A DNA stretch of 64,000 bases from Plotosus lineatus (lineage: Eukaryota; Chordata; Actinopteri; Siluriformes; Plotosidae): assembly GCA_024760905.1 (NCBI GenBank), contig CM045735.1, positions 27,932,249 to 27,996,248 of the forward strand, written 5' to 3'. The notes below the pieces were generated by a model. The model was not told where the DNA came from. It searched no databases and was given only the letters and a program-made list of their open reading frames with translations. The translations under genes were made by a program, and so were the position numbers. Below, one piece after another: positions 1-25,094 of this stretch (positions within the stretch are counted from its first letter, which is position 1; each line of letters begins with the position of its first letter).

Positions 1-266
1 CCACATACTGGAGTACAGAAAGGATTGGCTCTCCGCTGCGCGCCACAGTGACGTGGCATTGAAAATAGATGGAAAGATTTAAATGCGTGAGACTTATTCA
101 TCTGTTTTTGTTTAATTTGATGGCTTTTTTGTATTTTTCTTTAAATGACAGTGAAACTATGTACTCATTATTCTGTTCGGAAAGGCCACCTAATTTATCT
201 GAGAGCCAGATACAGTCATCAAAAGTATAAATATCTAGTTCATGAAACATAGGTTCCCGACCCAGG
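1..266. other. Non-coding sequence left of the first MITE
   Basis: No exon, RNA gene or recognisable repeat was seen. If psmb7 extends off the left edge, this is intronic sequence of that gene. Confidence 0.4.
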
Positions 267-727
267 CAGTAGGCCCTTGACTAGTTGCGGTTTTGCACTC
301 GTGGCTTTGCATATTCGCAGATTGCCGAGCAACTGTCACGTGATTCAAATTCAGCCAATAGCTGTTCTCCCTCCTGCTGATTGGTTGAGATGATTTAACT
401 CTCCTTTTTCCTCATTCGCACACACTTCATGCCTGTGCTTTTTAAGTGTGTGTGTTTTTAGTTACAGTTAAGCTCCATCATGCCACCCAAACGCTACACA
501 CCTTCTCAGGCTTCTGGTAAGGTGCCATGACGCTGCATGAAAAAGTAGAACTGCTTGATATGATTCAGGAAAGAAAACGTTTTGCTGCAAAAGTGCTAAA
601 AAAGTGAATGTTGCATGAAACAAGGTCATCATCAGAATGGAATCTGCCCAAGTATTCCAGACACATCTAGTTCAAGGGTCAGCAACCTTTGCCATTCAAA
701 CAGCCATTTGGACCCGTTTTCCACATT

Positions 728-739
728 AAACAAAACACT
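728..739. repeat. Target-site duplication of RTE copy A (left)
   Basis: AAACAAAACACT at 728-739 is matched by AAAGAAAACACT at 3681-3692. The interval between them is the inserted LINE. The paralogous site near 47290 has only one copy of this 12-mer. Confidence 0.75.
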
Positions 740-3680
740 CCTCCTCCTGCTGCTTTTCCCTTTAGGGGTCACCACAGCGAATCATCTGCCTCCAGCTCAC
801 CCTATCCTCTGCATCATCATCTCTTACACCAACGACCTTCATGTCCTCCTTCACCACATCCATGAATCTTCTCTTTGGTCTTCCTCTGGGCCTTCTGCCT
901 GGTAGTTCCAACCTTAGCATCCTACTACCAATATACTCACTATCCCTCCTCTGTACATGTCCAAACCATCTCAATCTAGCCTCTCTGACTTTGTCTCCAA
1001 AAACTTTTACATGTGCTGTCCCTCTGATGTACTCATTCCTGATCCTATCTATCCTCGTTACTCCAAAGAGAATCTCAACATTTTCATCTCTGCTACCTCC
1101 AACTCTGCCTCCTGTCTTTTTTTCAGGGTCACTGTTTCTAAACCATACAACTTTGCTGGCCTCAACACCGTCTTGTCCATTTTTCCTTTCATTCTTGCCG
1201 ATACCTTCCTATCACACATCACACCAGACACTTTTCTCCAATTATTCCAACCTGCCTGCACACGCTTCTTCACCTCTTTTCCACACTCTCCATTGCTCTG
1301 GATTGTTGAACCTAAGTACTTAAAATCCTCCACCTTCTTTTATCTCTGCTCCCTGTAACCTCACCGTTCCTCTTGGGTCCTTGTTGTTCACACACATGTA
1401 TTCTGTTTTACTGAGGCAAACCTTCATTCCTCTCCTTTCCAGGGCATACCTCCAACTGCTCTAGATTTTCCTGCACTTGTTCTCTGCTCTCACTGCCAAT
1501 CACTATGTCATCTGCAAACATCATAGTCCATGGAGAATCTTTGTCTAACCTCATCTGTCAGCCTGTCCATCACCATAGCAAACAAGAAGGGGCTCAGAGC
1601 TGATCCTTGATGCAGTCCCACCTCCACCTTGAATTCTTCTGTTACACCGACAGCACACCTCACAACGGTCTTACATCTCTCATGCATGTCCTGCACCACT
1701 CCAACATACTTCTCTGCCACTCCAGACTTCCTCATGCAATACCACACTTCCTCTCTTGGCACCCTGTCATATACTTTCTCCAGATCCACAAAGGCACAAT
1801 GCCTCCTTCTGACCTTCTCTGTATTTCTCTATTAACATCCTCAAAGCAAACACTGCATCTGTGGTGCTCTTTCTTGGCATGAAACCAAACTGTTGTTCAC
1901 AAATGCTGACCTCTGCCCTTAGTCTAGCTTCCAATATTCTTTCCCATAACTTCATTGTATGGCTCATCAACTTTATACCTCTGTAGTTGCCACAGCTCTG
2001 CACATCTCCATTGTTCTTAAAAATGGGCACCATCACACCTCTCCTCCATTCCTCCAGCATCCTCTCACTCTCGAAGACCATGTTGAATCTTAGCAAAAAA
2101 TCTACTGCTACCTCTCCTAGACACTTCCATACCTCCACTAGTATGTCATCAGGGCCAACTTCCTTTCCATTAGTCATCAATGCCCTCCTCAATTCACCCT
2201 TACTAATCTTTGCTACTTCCTGGTCCTCAACGGTCACCTCTTCTACTCTTTTTTCTCTCTCATTTTCCATCTTCCCAGCACACTTCTGTCAGTCAATACA
2301 TTTCCCTTTCTTTCCTTAATCACTCTAACTTGCTGCATGTCCTTCCAATCTCTATTTCTCTGCTGTGCCAACCTGTATAAATTGTTTTCTCCTTCTTTAA
2401 TGTCCAACCTATCATATAAGTCATCATACTCCCTCTGTTTGGCCTTTGACACCGCTACCTTCGCCTTACGCTGTGTCTCCCTGTACTCCCGTTTACTCTC
2501 TTCGGTCCTCTCTATGTCCCACTTCTTCTTAGCTAACCTCTTCCTTTGTACATACTCCTGCACTTCCTCATTCCACCACCAAATTTCCTTATCTACTTTC
2601 CTTCCAGATGACACACCAAGTGCTCTCCTACCTGTCTCCCTGATCATATTAGCTGTATTCATCCAGTCATCTGGAAGCACTTCCGGACCACCCAAAGCCT
2701 GTTTCAACTCCTCCTTGAAGACAACACGACACTCATTCCTTTTTCAGCTTCCACCACTTTGTCTTCTGCTCTGCCTTTGCCTTCTTCACCTTCCTCACCA
2801 TCAGCGTCATCTTGCACACCACCATCCTATGCTGTTTGGCAACACTCTCACCCACTACGACTTTGCAGTCACTGACTTCCTTCAAATTATATCGCCTACA
2901 CAAGATGTAGTCTACCTGTGTGCTCCTACCTCCGCTTTTATAAGTCACCCTATGCTCCTGTCTCTTCTGGAAGAAAGTATTCACCATACCCATTTCCATC
3001 CTTTTTGCAAAATCTATCAACATCTGTCCTGCTGTGTTCCTGTCCTGGTTACAAACCTGCCCATCACTTCCTCGGCCCCTCTGTTTCCTGCACCAACGTG
3101 TCCTTTGAAGTCTGCCCCAATGACCACCCCTTCACCTCTGGGGATACCATCTTCATCAAACTCACTCCAGAATCTCTCCTTCTCTTCTAGTTCACATACT
3201 GCCTGTGGGGCATAAGCACCAACATTGAACATCACACCTTCAATTTCTAACTTGAGACTCTTCACTCTGTCTTGACACTCTTCATTATAGAATATTTCTG
3301 ACAACCCCCTCCTTCAAGATGACTCCTCCTCCATTTTTTTTTCATCCATGCCATGATAAAACAGCTTAAACCCTGCTCCTAAGCTTCTAGCCTTGCTACC
3401 TTTCCACCTGGTCTCCTGAACACACAGTATGTCCACCTTCCTCCTCTGCATCATGTCAGCCAGCTCTCTACCTTTTCCGGTCATAAATCCAACATTCAAA
3501 GTCCCTCCTCTCAGTCCTAGACTCATGCCTACGGACACGCCTCCCACCTCTCCTTCTTCAACCAACAGTAGTCCAATTTCCACCAGCACCCTGTTGGTTC
3601 ACAGCACTGATGGCGGTCATTGTTAACCCGGGCCTCGACCGAACCGGTATGAATTTCTTTGTTTTGACTCGCATGTTTTT
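740..3680 (-). mobile_element. RTE-clade LINE, copy A (degenerate)
   Basis: On the minus strand the element runs from an N-terminal AISAVNQQGAG segment (about 3620) through an apurinic-like endonuclease (CVQETRWKG near 3420). A reverse transcriptase follows (PDDILVEVWKC, then the VDLEKVYDRVPR-type segment) and then a C-terminal region. It ends at 740 in the RTE tail GGCGACCCCTAAAGGGAAAAG. Several frameshifts break the single ORF expected of RTE, so it is dead. This copy keeps six A residues where copies B and C have five, so it stays in frame at that point (GEREKRVEEV region, about 2243-2270). Confidence 0.85.
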
Positions 3681-5201
3681 AAAGAAAACACTGGGAGCCA
3701 CAAATCCTTTTTTGACAATTAAAATCAAATAACACGGCATATAACGTTTTCCCCCTTTTTCCTTCATGTTAATATAAAACAACAATGTATTGCCTTGATT
3801 TAAACGACTGCAGAGACAATTAAATTCCAATTCTGCTTGCAACAAAAACATGTAGAGTCCAAAAAAAAAACAAAAAAAAAACAAAAGACAGCCTCCCCGC
3901 GACCCTAATTAGGATTAAGTGGTTCAGAAAATGAATGTGTTAGAGTCCTTCTTGTATTTTTATAAAGAAAAAAGAATATCTGTCCCATGAACTGTGGGAC
4001 AGGGTGCGGCCAGATGTGTTCACGGGTTGGATAATCTATCTCGCCATCACTCCCTTCATGGGATCTTCTTTTTCTTTATATTAATTTACAAAAACAACAG
4101 CAATGCAGAAAAAGCAAATATAGACTTATTTTAAAACTGAGCCTGCTCAACATTCTTTTAAATAATATTTATGCTTAATTCCGCATTGACCGACCCATTC
4201 TCAGAGTGGAGACTGAGCCACACCCGGTCTTATTTTGTCATTGTGAGGAGAGTTATTTAATTCAGAGATTGCTGTGTATAAACAAATCTTATCCACCGTC
4301 TCTTACTTCAGTTGTGATTTCCGTTTTTGGATTACAAACCCTGGTGGCGGACAAAATCTCTCTTTCGCCGCGCTGCTGATGGTAAGAGCACTCCTTGCCA
4401 TGAGCACAAGAATTTGGAAATCCACCAACACACCAGATCAAAAACGCAGAGACTCAATGTAGCTGATTAATATAATGATAGGCATGTCCACAAGAACGCA
4501 CACACAAAATGACCCCACCCACACCAAATAAATATCCACCCACACCCATGACTGTTAATTTTTATCTATGTAATTTTCAACCTTAAAAAGAGCATTTTTG
4601 GAAGGGTACACACTGGGTACCTGTGGGTACCCAACCGTTGCAGGACTCTGCCTTTGGCAGATTCTCCCATCATTCAGGTGAAAGCTGGTTTAATTCTCTA
4701 TCCCTGGAAGACCAGAGTGCTTCCGATGTGAGTAAATAAGCACCTTTTTCTTTTTGCAGTTGATGCAATGGTTTTTTAAGTACAACATTATTTTGAAAAG
4801 CCACGGAACCACACCAGAGAGGTGAAAGGGTTGCCGACCCATGATGTAATTCAATGCAAAGTAGATATTATGCAATACCTCCCTCTAGTGGGCATTTTTG
4901 AAAACTACAGTGCTTTATGTTTAATGGAAAAGTTTACTCAGTTCTTGTCATAATATATGTTTATATTTTATCATCAATAAATATCACAGTACAAAATTAA
5001 GTTTTTCTTAATCATTACTAAATTTTACTACATTAATACTGTATTAATGAGTAAGACTGTCTATAGAATGTGTTTAAGAAGCATATTTTAACGCATGTAA
5101 TATGATACATGGGGTTTTACTTCCGGGTACAGAATTCGCAGATTATCTTCATTCACGGGAGAAGCCGGAACCGAACCCCCGCGAATATCAAGGACCTACT
5201 G

Positions 5202-6293
5202 TATATTACTCACCCAGGTATGGAATAAATAGATCAGAAATGACTGTATCCTGCTCACATGCATCCATCATGGTGGCGGCCATCTTGGCGTTTGATGGTC
5301 AATAAAATATTTTTTTTTGAGAGGGTACTCGCAATTGAATTGCCTGGCACATCACGCTTGCTAATTCTTGAGTTTGGATTCAAATTTCATTTTAAACTAG
5401 ACAAAAATCTCTAAATTTCAGTACCTAGTTTGAGGGGGTTGTTTTCAACAGATTTTTAAAAGAACCGGCTATCTTCTTGGGATATTTATAAATATGAAGT
5501 TGGGGGGGGGGGCACTTCGAGGCGATTCCCTGCTGAATATGGTAATGGTTTAGATCAACTTTGTCAGATCCTCAGAACGTGTGACCCGATTTCATGGACA
5601 ATAACTTGCAATTGGATCGCAATACATTTGAGATCGCATCAAAAGAAAGGTGTTCTAATCAAGGTTGGTGAAAAAATCAACACATACTCTGTCTAAAATT
5701 GAAATTCTTTTTCTAATGAAATGAACTTTTAACAATTAATTTTACTCAACATTATTTGATTGCAAGTGGTGCCTTTACAGGTTAAAGTTTGACTGTTTTC
5801 AGCCTTCAGGCTTAGCTGCGTCACAATTCCTGAATGTATCATGCATCACTGCTGATACCTAATTCGAGCAGAAGAGAAACATCTGAAGCTTGATTACAAC
5901 TCTGCCATTACACAAAATGAAACATGACCTACTTCAAAAGTTGTTAAGTCTTGAAAAGTATTCATGAAAAATGTGCATTGCGTTTTTGAGAATTGAGTAA
6001 TTCTCACAAACTAGTGTGGCCTAGAATGAAATATACGCTTTAGAATGGAGTCTAAAATCCATCCCCTTCCAAAGTAAGTGCCTCTGTGCTTCACTGAGTG
6101 TGAACATTCTTTAAAAGTTAATAATTAGCCTGCAGTTATCCCAAAGGTCTGCAACAGGAACAGCAGGGATTGCGGATATAATTTGCACAATAAAGAGTAT
6201 AAGTGCCCTTGCACAAAGTAATCGAGGTGGGGCATGAAGACATTTCAAACTGGATGAAGAATAAAATGCATCACTACTCAAGTCTAAGAAACA
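5202..6293. other. psmb7 intronic sequence, no feature recognised
   Basis: AT-rich sequence with a G-run near 5503. No exon homologous to the later PSMB7 exons was found on the minus strand. Confidence 0.4.
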
Positions 6294-6763
6294 CAGTGGT
6301 ACCTCACCTTACGATTGTCCCAGAATGCGAAAAATCCAGTTTACGAAAAACATTTTCCTAAATTTTGTGTCTCTGTACACGAAACAAGTTCTCCTTACGA
6401 AATGCGTCATTCAAACATTAAAACACATCATTCAAACAATGCACGACTTGCTCTCCCACCGACTACATGTCCCAACATCCCACCCCGATTTCCGGTGCGA
6501 GTGAAAAGAAGCGGGCTCGTAGCATGCGGTTGAGTGATATCGCAAAAGAATATGGCCAAACCCATCTACCATCAGTAGGATATTGATGCAGAAAGAGGTC
6601 TTAAAAAGGTATGCTTTTATAATTTTTAAAGGGCTTAGGGGGTAGTATTGGGGGCCTTGGAACAAATCACACATTTTACATGTAAAATGCGGTTCAATTT
6701 ACGAAAAATCCAGGTTAAGAAAAAGGCTCTGTAACATTAATTTCGTAAGGTGAGGTACCACTA
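6294..6763 (+). mobile_element. Tigger-like MITE next to psmb7 exon 5
   Basis: Terminal inverted repeats read CAGTGGTACCTCACCTTACG at 6294 and the complement ending GGTGAGGTACCACTA at 6763. Internally, around 6524-6600, the plus strand reads like LSDIAKEYGQ, the Tigger HTH motif (compare LSETAKEYGRNPSTIGTI at about 33600). It lies about 25 bp beyond the 5' splice site of psmb7 exon 5. Confidence 0.75.
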
Positions 6764-6771
6764 TATGTTTA

Positions 6772-20186
<13,415 letters not shown>

Positions 20187-20310
20187 TTCTGAAACTCTCA
20201 CTTCCCGGAAAAGCCCTCCCGCATCACTCGACCTTTTACAACAACTTCCCGTAACAACTCGGAAATACGTCACAACCAGCGTCACGCAAGTGTTCACTGG
20301 TTGAAGAAGG
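20187..20310 (-). promoter_or_regulatory. psmb7: Probable psmb7 promoter region
   Basis: This CpG-bearing stretch just upstream of the start contains, on the gene strand, GTGACGTATTTCCG (CRE half-site plus GGAA), ACGGGAAGTT and CCGGGAAGTG (ETS-like). No TATA box was seen, as is common for housekeeping genes. This is inference from position and motifs. Confidence 0.4.
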
Positions 20311-20515
20311 AGGGATGTGGTCAGGAGAATATTCCCCATTGAACCTCCACGTAACATTGTTATGAGGGATAAAGTCACGTACTTGATAAATAAAATCTCT
20401 AAAGTTCAAAATGCGAAGTAATTTAGCTGGGATAGGAAGCTGAAGTCTCCCCAAGATCCTAGGAGGATTAAGTAGTTTGGCACGAGTGAGAGTACAGCCA
20501 TCCCTCACTTTTCAC

Positions 20516-20517
<2 letters not shown>

Positions 20518-20602
<85 letters not shown>
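20518..20602. repeat. (TA)n(CA)n microsatellite
   Basis: About 26 TA units followed by about 14 CA units. Confidence 0.95.
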
Positions 20603-20607
<5 letters not shown>

Positions 20608-20711
20608 TCTCTTTTTATTTCCAGAACCACATTTATATTTTACAAAACACAATACGTATCTTTAAACAGAGAACATAAATAAATAAATAATAATAGTAAT
20701 AATAATAATTT

Positions 20712-20931
20712 CATTTCATTTCATTTTATGTAACTGCTTCATCCTAATTAGGGTCACGGCGAGGGCAGAGTACACCCTGGACAGCTCGCCAGGCCATCGC
20801 AGGGCGGAAACACGCTGACGGCTTTGCAGCCTACTCTTGTCGAAAGTCAGCAATGGTTCTTTTACATGCCTCACACTATAGACAATGAGAGACATGGCCG
20901 GTTTTTAATAACCCAGTTAGCTGCACTGGGG

Positions 20932-20934
<3 letters not shown>
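20712..20934 (-). mobile_element. tRNA-type SINE, L2-tail subfamily, head missing
   Basis: The minus-strand sense contains the shared body (GCAGCTAACTGGGTTATTAA, TGCTGACTTTCGACAAGAG), then GCGATGGCCTGGCGAGCTGT and the tail CCTAATTAGGATGAAGCAGT. (ATTTC)n and (AAT)n runs flank the tail. The tRNA-like head is absent. Confidence 0.8.

Positions 20935-20935
<1 letters not shown>

Positions 20936-20974
<39 letters not shown>
20936..20974. repeat. (AAT)n microsatellite
   Basis: About 13 AAT units next to the truncated SINE; a shorter AAT run is at 20685-20709. Confidence 0.9.
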
Positions 20975-20977
<3 letters not shown>

Positions 20978-22612
20978 GAGAAAAAATAGTAGATTCAGTT
21001 TGTAGGTGTTACAAAAATATCAGAACTGTATATACCTTAAAATTAAGTTACAAGACACATTATAATTTATTCAGTAACCTTGCCCATTTACCATAGAATT
21101 TATCAGCTTTGTCATTTGTTATTGCAATGATTTTTTTTCTATTTCCAAAACATATTTTAAGTACACTTTGACTACAGCAGCACTTTGTCTCCAGTTACTA
21201 AGTTTTCATCTGTACAAACTAGTTAAAAGGTACATCTTTATCAAGCTTACCAAATATAATGTTTGAAGGTTGAAGATCAATATTTGTAAAGCCACAAGAG
21301 ATCAACCACTGCTGCACGTAGAACCATAATTGGGATACAGCTTCACATTCAACAAACAAATGAAGTATAGATTCTGTACCAGTTCCACAGAATGAGCATC
21401 TATCAGAATCCTTAATTCTTATTTGGGTGAGAAGTTTGTTGGTGGGCAGGATACGGTGTAGTATCTTATAAGATATTGAAAATATCTCAAACATGTGTCA
21501 AGTGTGACCAAAAAAGGTAGTTTATAATATTTTTTCCAATTGATACTATCACAATCCTGAAAATTTAAGTCCCTTCTCCATTTGTTTTGAGCAGATGGGG
21601 TAATCTCATTTTTGCAAGAAAAAAATAGGCACTACTGTACAACCCTTTTTCACAGTAAGAATAGCTTGCAATTGTGGTGGTATAAATGGAAAATGGGGTA
21701 TATTTTGGGTGGAGATCTTATTGAGCCATGTCTTTGGAATGGCATTCATCAGCCTATAATAGTCAAGAAATGTGATTTGTATATCATAATCTAACTTCAA
21801 CTCTTGTAATGATTTAAAGCTACCATCTTTCTTCACTATGTCCTTAACACACTTAACATTCTTTTTATGCCACATTTCCCCAAATTGGTTGATTCAATAT
21901 ATCTAATATAGTGTCTGGTTCAAAACACTCACTGTATTTTGCTAAAGCTGACATAACATCAGACCAGAAAGGATTTTCAATTTTAGGAGTGCATTTATGA
22001 AACATAGGACCCATGGCCAATATAGAATTAACCCATAGTTTTTGGGGAAAACACTCCAAATATGTTGTTTTTGACAAAATCTTCTAATCCACGATAGTTT
22101 CAAACTATCGATATAATTTGCCGTTTTAACCATTTTTTTTTAACCACCTTCTTCATAGTTCTTAACTAGAACTACCTTTTTGATTTTGGGAGTTTTTTTA
22201 TTCCAAATAAATTGAAAAAAACATATTATCAATTTCTTTAATTATTTTTTCGCTAGAATTTTGGAGCGACATTAAAAGGTGACTAATTTTGGGGAGGATA
22301 GGGACTTTATCACTGTAATTTTTCCCAGTGGTGTCAAACCGTGATAGGACCAATTTTTATGAAGATTTTTCATATTTTGGATCCTATGTAGTATATTACT
22401 GTCTGTCATTGATGATATATCCAATATTGAAAAATCGACTCCTAAAGCTGTAAAAGAGTTGGACCAATCCAAATTATTTTCGCGACAAATCCGGCGGTCT
22501 GACTCCCGCATTGAGCCCAACTGAACAACTTTTGTTTTATCCATGTTTACTTTTAGTCCTGAAATTTTGTAAAACCATTCCAAAGTAATTAAGGATTCGC
22601 TTAATGATTCCT

Positions 22613-22623
22613 CACTGCCATCC
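22613..22623. repeat. 11-bp target-site duplication in the L1-like LINE
   Basis: CACTGCCATCC at 22613-22623 recurs at 24631-24641. Both belong to the same codons of the interrupted L1 (LLDGS region). Confidence 0.85.
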
Positions 22624-24630
22624 CATAACGATTCTAATTCTATTTATAGAATTCTCTAATCTTTATCAAATCAAATCTATCAAATTTATAGAATTGTCAT
22701 GGGTGACTGGAATGCCAAAATTGGAAATGACAACACGGGCTACGTTAATTTAAGCAAGGAACACTTTCATGAGAAAATGAGAGCGTATAAAGACCTATGC
22801 AACCAAGTGTGGAAAACAGCACGAACAGACAGGAAGACCTGGCTTTGCTAACAAGTGCAAAGAGATCGAGCAGTGTGTGCATGACAATAAATCCCGGAAG
22901 GTCTATTTGATAATTAAGGATCTTAACAGAAAATGAAAACCGAATTTTAGCATAATCAAAGATAAAAACGCAGAATACTACAATCGAAAGAAGAAGTTCT
23001 CAAGAGATGGACCGAATACTGCACCGAACTTTTCAGAAATTACATTGACGACGGCATTTTCGTTCAAGAATTAAATGAGATCAGCTCCCCGCCTGCCAAC
23101 GACGATGATGAAATCATGAAGGCAGAGGTTGAGATAGCTTTAAGAAAAATGAAACCAAGAAAAAGTCCTGGCTCGGATGGCACCCCAGCTGAGCTCCTCC
23201 TAGCTGGTGGTAAAGTTATTAGTAAGTAGATTCACGATATCTGCAACGAAGTCTGGAAAGAGGAAACGCTCCCAGAAGAGTGGACCAAATCAATCATCAT
23301 CACTATCCCCAAAATAGGTGACATGAGAGAATGCAAGAACTATCGTACAATGTCAGTGATAAACCACATGTGCGAAATCCTCCTTCTTATCATTCTGGAA
23401 AGATTCAAGGGACAATTTGAACCTCATGAAAAATCAAACCTTATTTAGCCAAAGAACAGGCGAGCTTCAGGAAGGATCGGAGTACGGTCCAGCAAATTCT
23501 TACGCTAAGACTCATAGTGGAAAAATACCTCCAAAAACAAGAGAGACCCATTTATAACTGCTTTATTGACTCCACCAAAGCATTTGAGAGTATTACCCAT
23601 CGCTCTATATGGGCAATTCTTCAATCCTATGGCATCAAAAAGGAGATCATCAGCATCTTGAAGAATATGTATGACACCAACAAGGCTGCAGTTCATATCG
23701 GCAATGATCTTGGTGAATGGTTCAGACAAGAAAAAGGCATGTGACAAGGGGACTCCATTTCCCCACTCATTTTCATCACTTATCTCGAGCGCATTCTCCA
23801 AAGTGTGCAGGAAAATATGCAAGGCATCTCTATTCATGGACACATCATTAACAACATCAGATTCGCCGATGACATCGACCTCCTCGAAGAAACCGTTGTG
23901 AAACTCCAGTCTAGTCTTAATATGATCGTGGCCAACTCAGAGAAGACAGGACTGAAAATCAATATCGATAAGACGAAAACCCTGGTTTTTGGCAAGCAAG
24001 TGAATGACAAGATCGTGAAGATCAGCGGCCAAGAGATTGAGAAAGTCGAACAGTTCATCTACCTTGGAAGTTTGGTGACCCAGGATAACAACTGCAGAAA
24101 AGAGATCAGAAAGAGGATTGGCCTGGAAACAGGGGCCTTCAACAGCTTCAACAAAGTTTGGAACAGCCAAGATATAGGTCTCAAGACAAAGATCCAAGTC
24201 ATGCATACTTGTGTGTTCAGCGTCCTGCTGTATGCAGCCGAAACCTGGACTCTCCACAAAGATGATATCCTCAGGATCAAGGCATTTGAAATGTATTTTA
24301 CCAATTTAGGAAATTCTCCAACGTATCAAACCAAGAACTATGCTGATACAAATGATTATCAAGCGCAAAATGGGCATCTTTGGACACATATGCCGTATGA
24401 AGGACCACCGCATAATCAAACTTTTGATTACTGGCATCGCAGAGGGCAACAACAGGAGAGCCAGACCATGGAAACAGTGGTCCGACGACATCAAAGAATG
24501 GTGCAATACCACTCTGCACAACATCTGCAGAATGGCAAAGAACCGAGTGGAGTGGAGAAAAAGGATTGAACATGTCGCTGACACCTACAGGTTTGCAGAA
24601 CCCATGGAGATTAAGTCAAGTCAAGTAAGT
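22624..24630 (+). mobile_element. RTE-like LINE inserted in the L1-like element
   Basis: Plus-strand coding pieces begin GDWNAKIGNDNTGYV (endonuclease end) and continue with KPRKSPGSDGTPAELL and the reverse transcriptase. The box IRFADDIDLLEET lies at 23855-23895, then SEKTGLKINIDKTKTLVFGK, YLGSLVTQ and a C-terminal FGHICRMKDHR..DDIKEWC segment. Frame breaks and stops are frequent. It is 5'-truncated and ends in a TCAAG repeat (TTAAGTCAAGTCAAG). Family assignment to RTE rests on the C-terminal pattern and is moderate. Confidence 0.7.
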
Positions 24631-24892
24631 CACTGCCATCCAACAACAGAGAAGTATCGTCTGCATATTGAGATATTTTAAATGTTGTATCCCACAGTCT
24701 GGTACCTTTTATACCTTTGTTGCCTCCGATCGCTATTCCCAAGAGCTCGGCACACATCATAAAAATGTAGGGAGAGATTGGGTCCCCCTGTCTGCAACCT
24801 CTAACTAATTTTAGAAAACTAGAAAAGTGACCATTTTGTATAATACATGATTCGGTGCCTTTTTGAAACAACTGAATCCATTTCTGTATTCA

Positions 24893-25088
24893 CTTTCCAC
24901 AGTTAATTGAGACTGAGATCCCCCCCGTGACCACTGAATTCTATGAAGTAGGATCAATCCCCCTGACTAACATATACATACATGTATATGTGTACATAAT
25001 ATCAATAGATACATATTCAACACTATAAATGCTTATAATAATAATTAAACATTCAAAAATAATGTTAAACATATAAATCAAATATAAA
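24893..25088. mobile_element. MITE fragment related to 14520-14998
   Basis: Reverse complement of 14800-14998: both carry the GGACCGAGA/TCTCAGTCTCAATTAA region, the ATTCTATGAAGTAGGATCAA phrase and the TATTCAACACTATAAATGC interior. The terminal CAGG end is lost at the junction with the L1 fragment. Confidence 0.6.
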
Positions 25089-25094
25089 TACCCA

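Larger units (their letters stand above)
673..4843. mobile_element. hAT-like segment nested in the Tigger-like element
   Basis: The segment is bounded by CAAGGGTCAGCAACC at 673 and GGGTTGCCGACCCATG ending at 4843, which resemble the CAGGGGTCGGCAACC ends of vertebrate hAT elements. The same segment lies uninterrupted at 46441-47377. An 8-bp target-site duplication was not convincing, so this could be an internal module rather than a separate insertion. It also carries a short piece ending in CTAATTAGGATTAAGTGGTT (about 3897-3935), an L2/SINE-type 3' tail that the second copy shares. Confidence 0.45.
267..5201 (+). mobile_element. Tigger/pogo-like non-autonomous element, split by later insertions
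   Basis: The ends are CAGTAGGCCCTTGACTA at 267 and the imperfect complement ending GGACCTACTG at 5201, with a TA following the right end, as expected for the Tc1/mariner superfamily. Near the left end a start codon at 480 opens a short piece beginning MPPKRYTPSQ. After a frame break comes KVELLDMIQE, which resembles the helix-turn-helix N-terminus of Tigger transposases. No full transposase remains. A hAT-like segment and an RTE LINE lie inside it; removing the LINE leaves about 2 kb. Related copies or ends lie at 9290, 9775, 36520, 40739 and 46321. Confidence 0.7.
21180..24890 (-). mobile_element. L1/Tx1-like LINE, split by an insertion
   Basis: The minus strand carries a reverse transcriptase piece at 24871-24642 with LVRGCRQGDPISPYIF and the YADD box (QYADDTSLLLDGS). 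The following segment is at 22612-22272 (EWFYKISGLKVNMDKTK), with further pieces at 22130-21606. The C-terminus is at 21494-21219: FKILHRILPTNKLLTQ-like, then CSFCGTGTESILHLFVEC, a Cys/His motif typical of L1 ORF2. Stops and frameshifts make it inactive. The insert at 22624-24630 interrupts the RT domain just after the YADD box. Confidence 0.8.

Noticed and set aside
841..3626. Plus-strand ORFs opposite RTE copy A, and the same opposite copies B, C and D (for example 15328-16095, 28224-28607)
   Set aside because: Antisense shadows of the RTE coding strand; Leu/Ser/Pro-rich and repeated in every copy.
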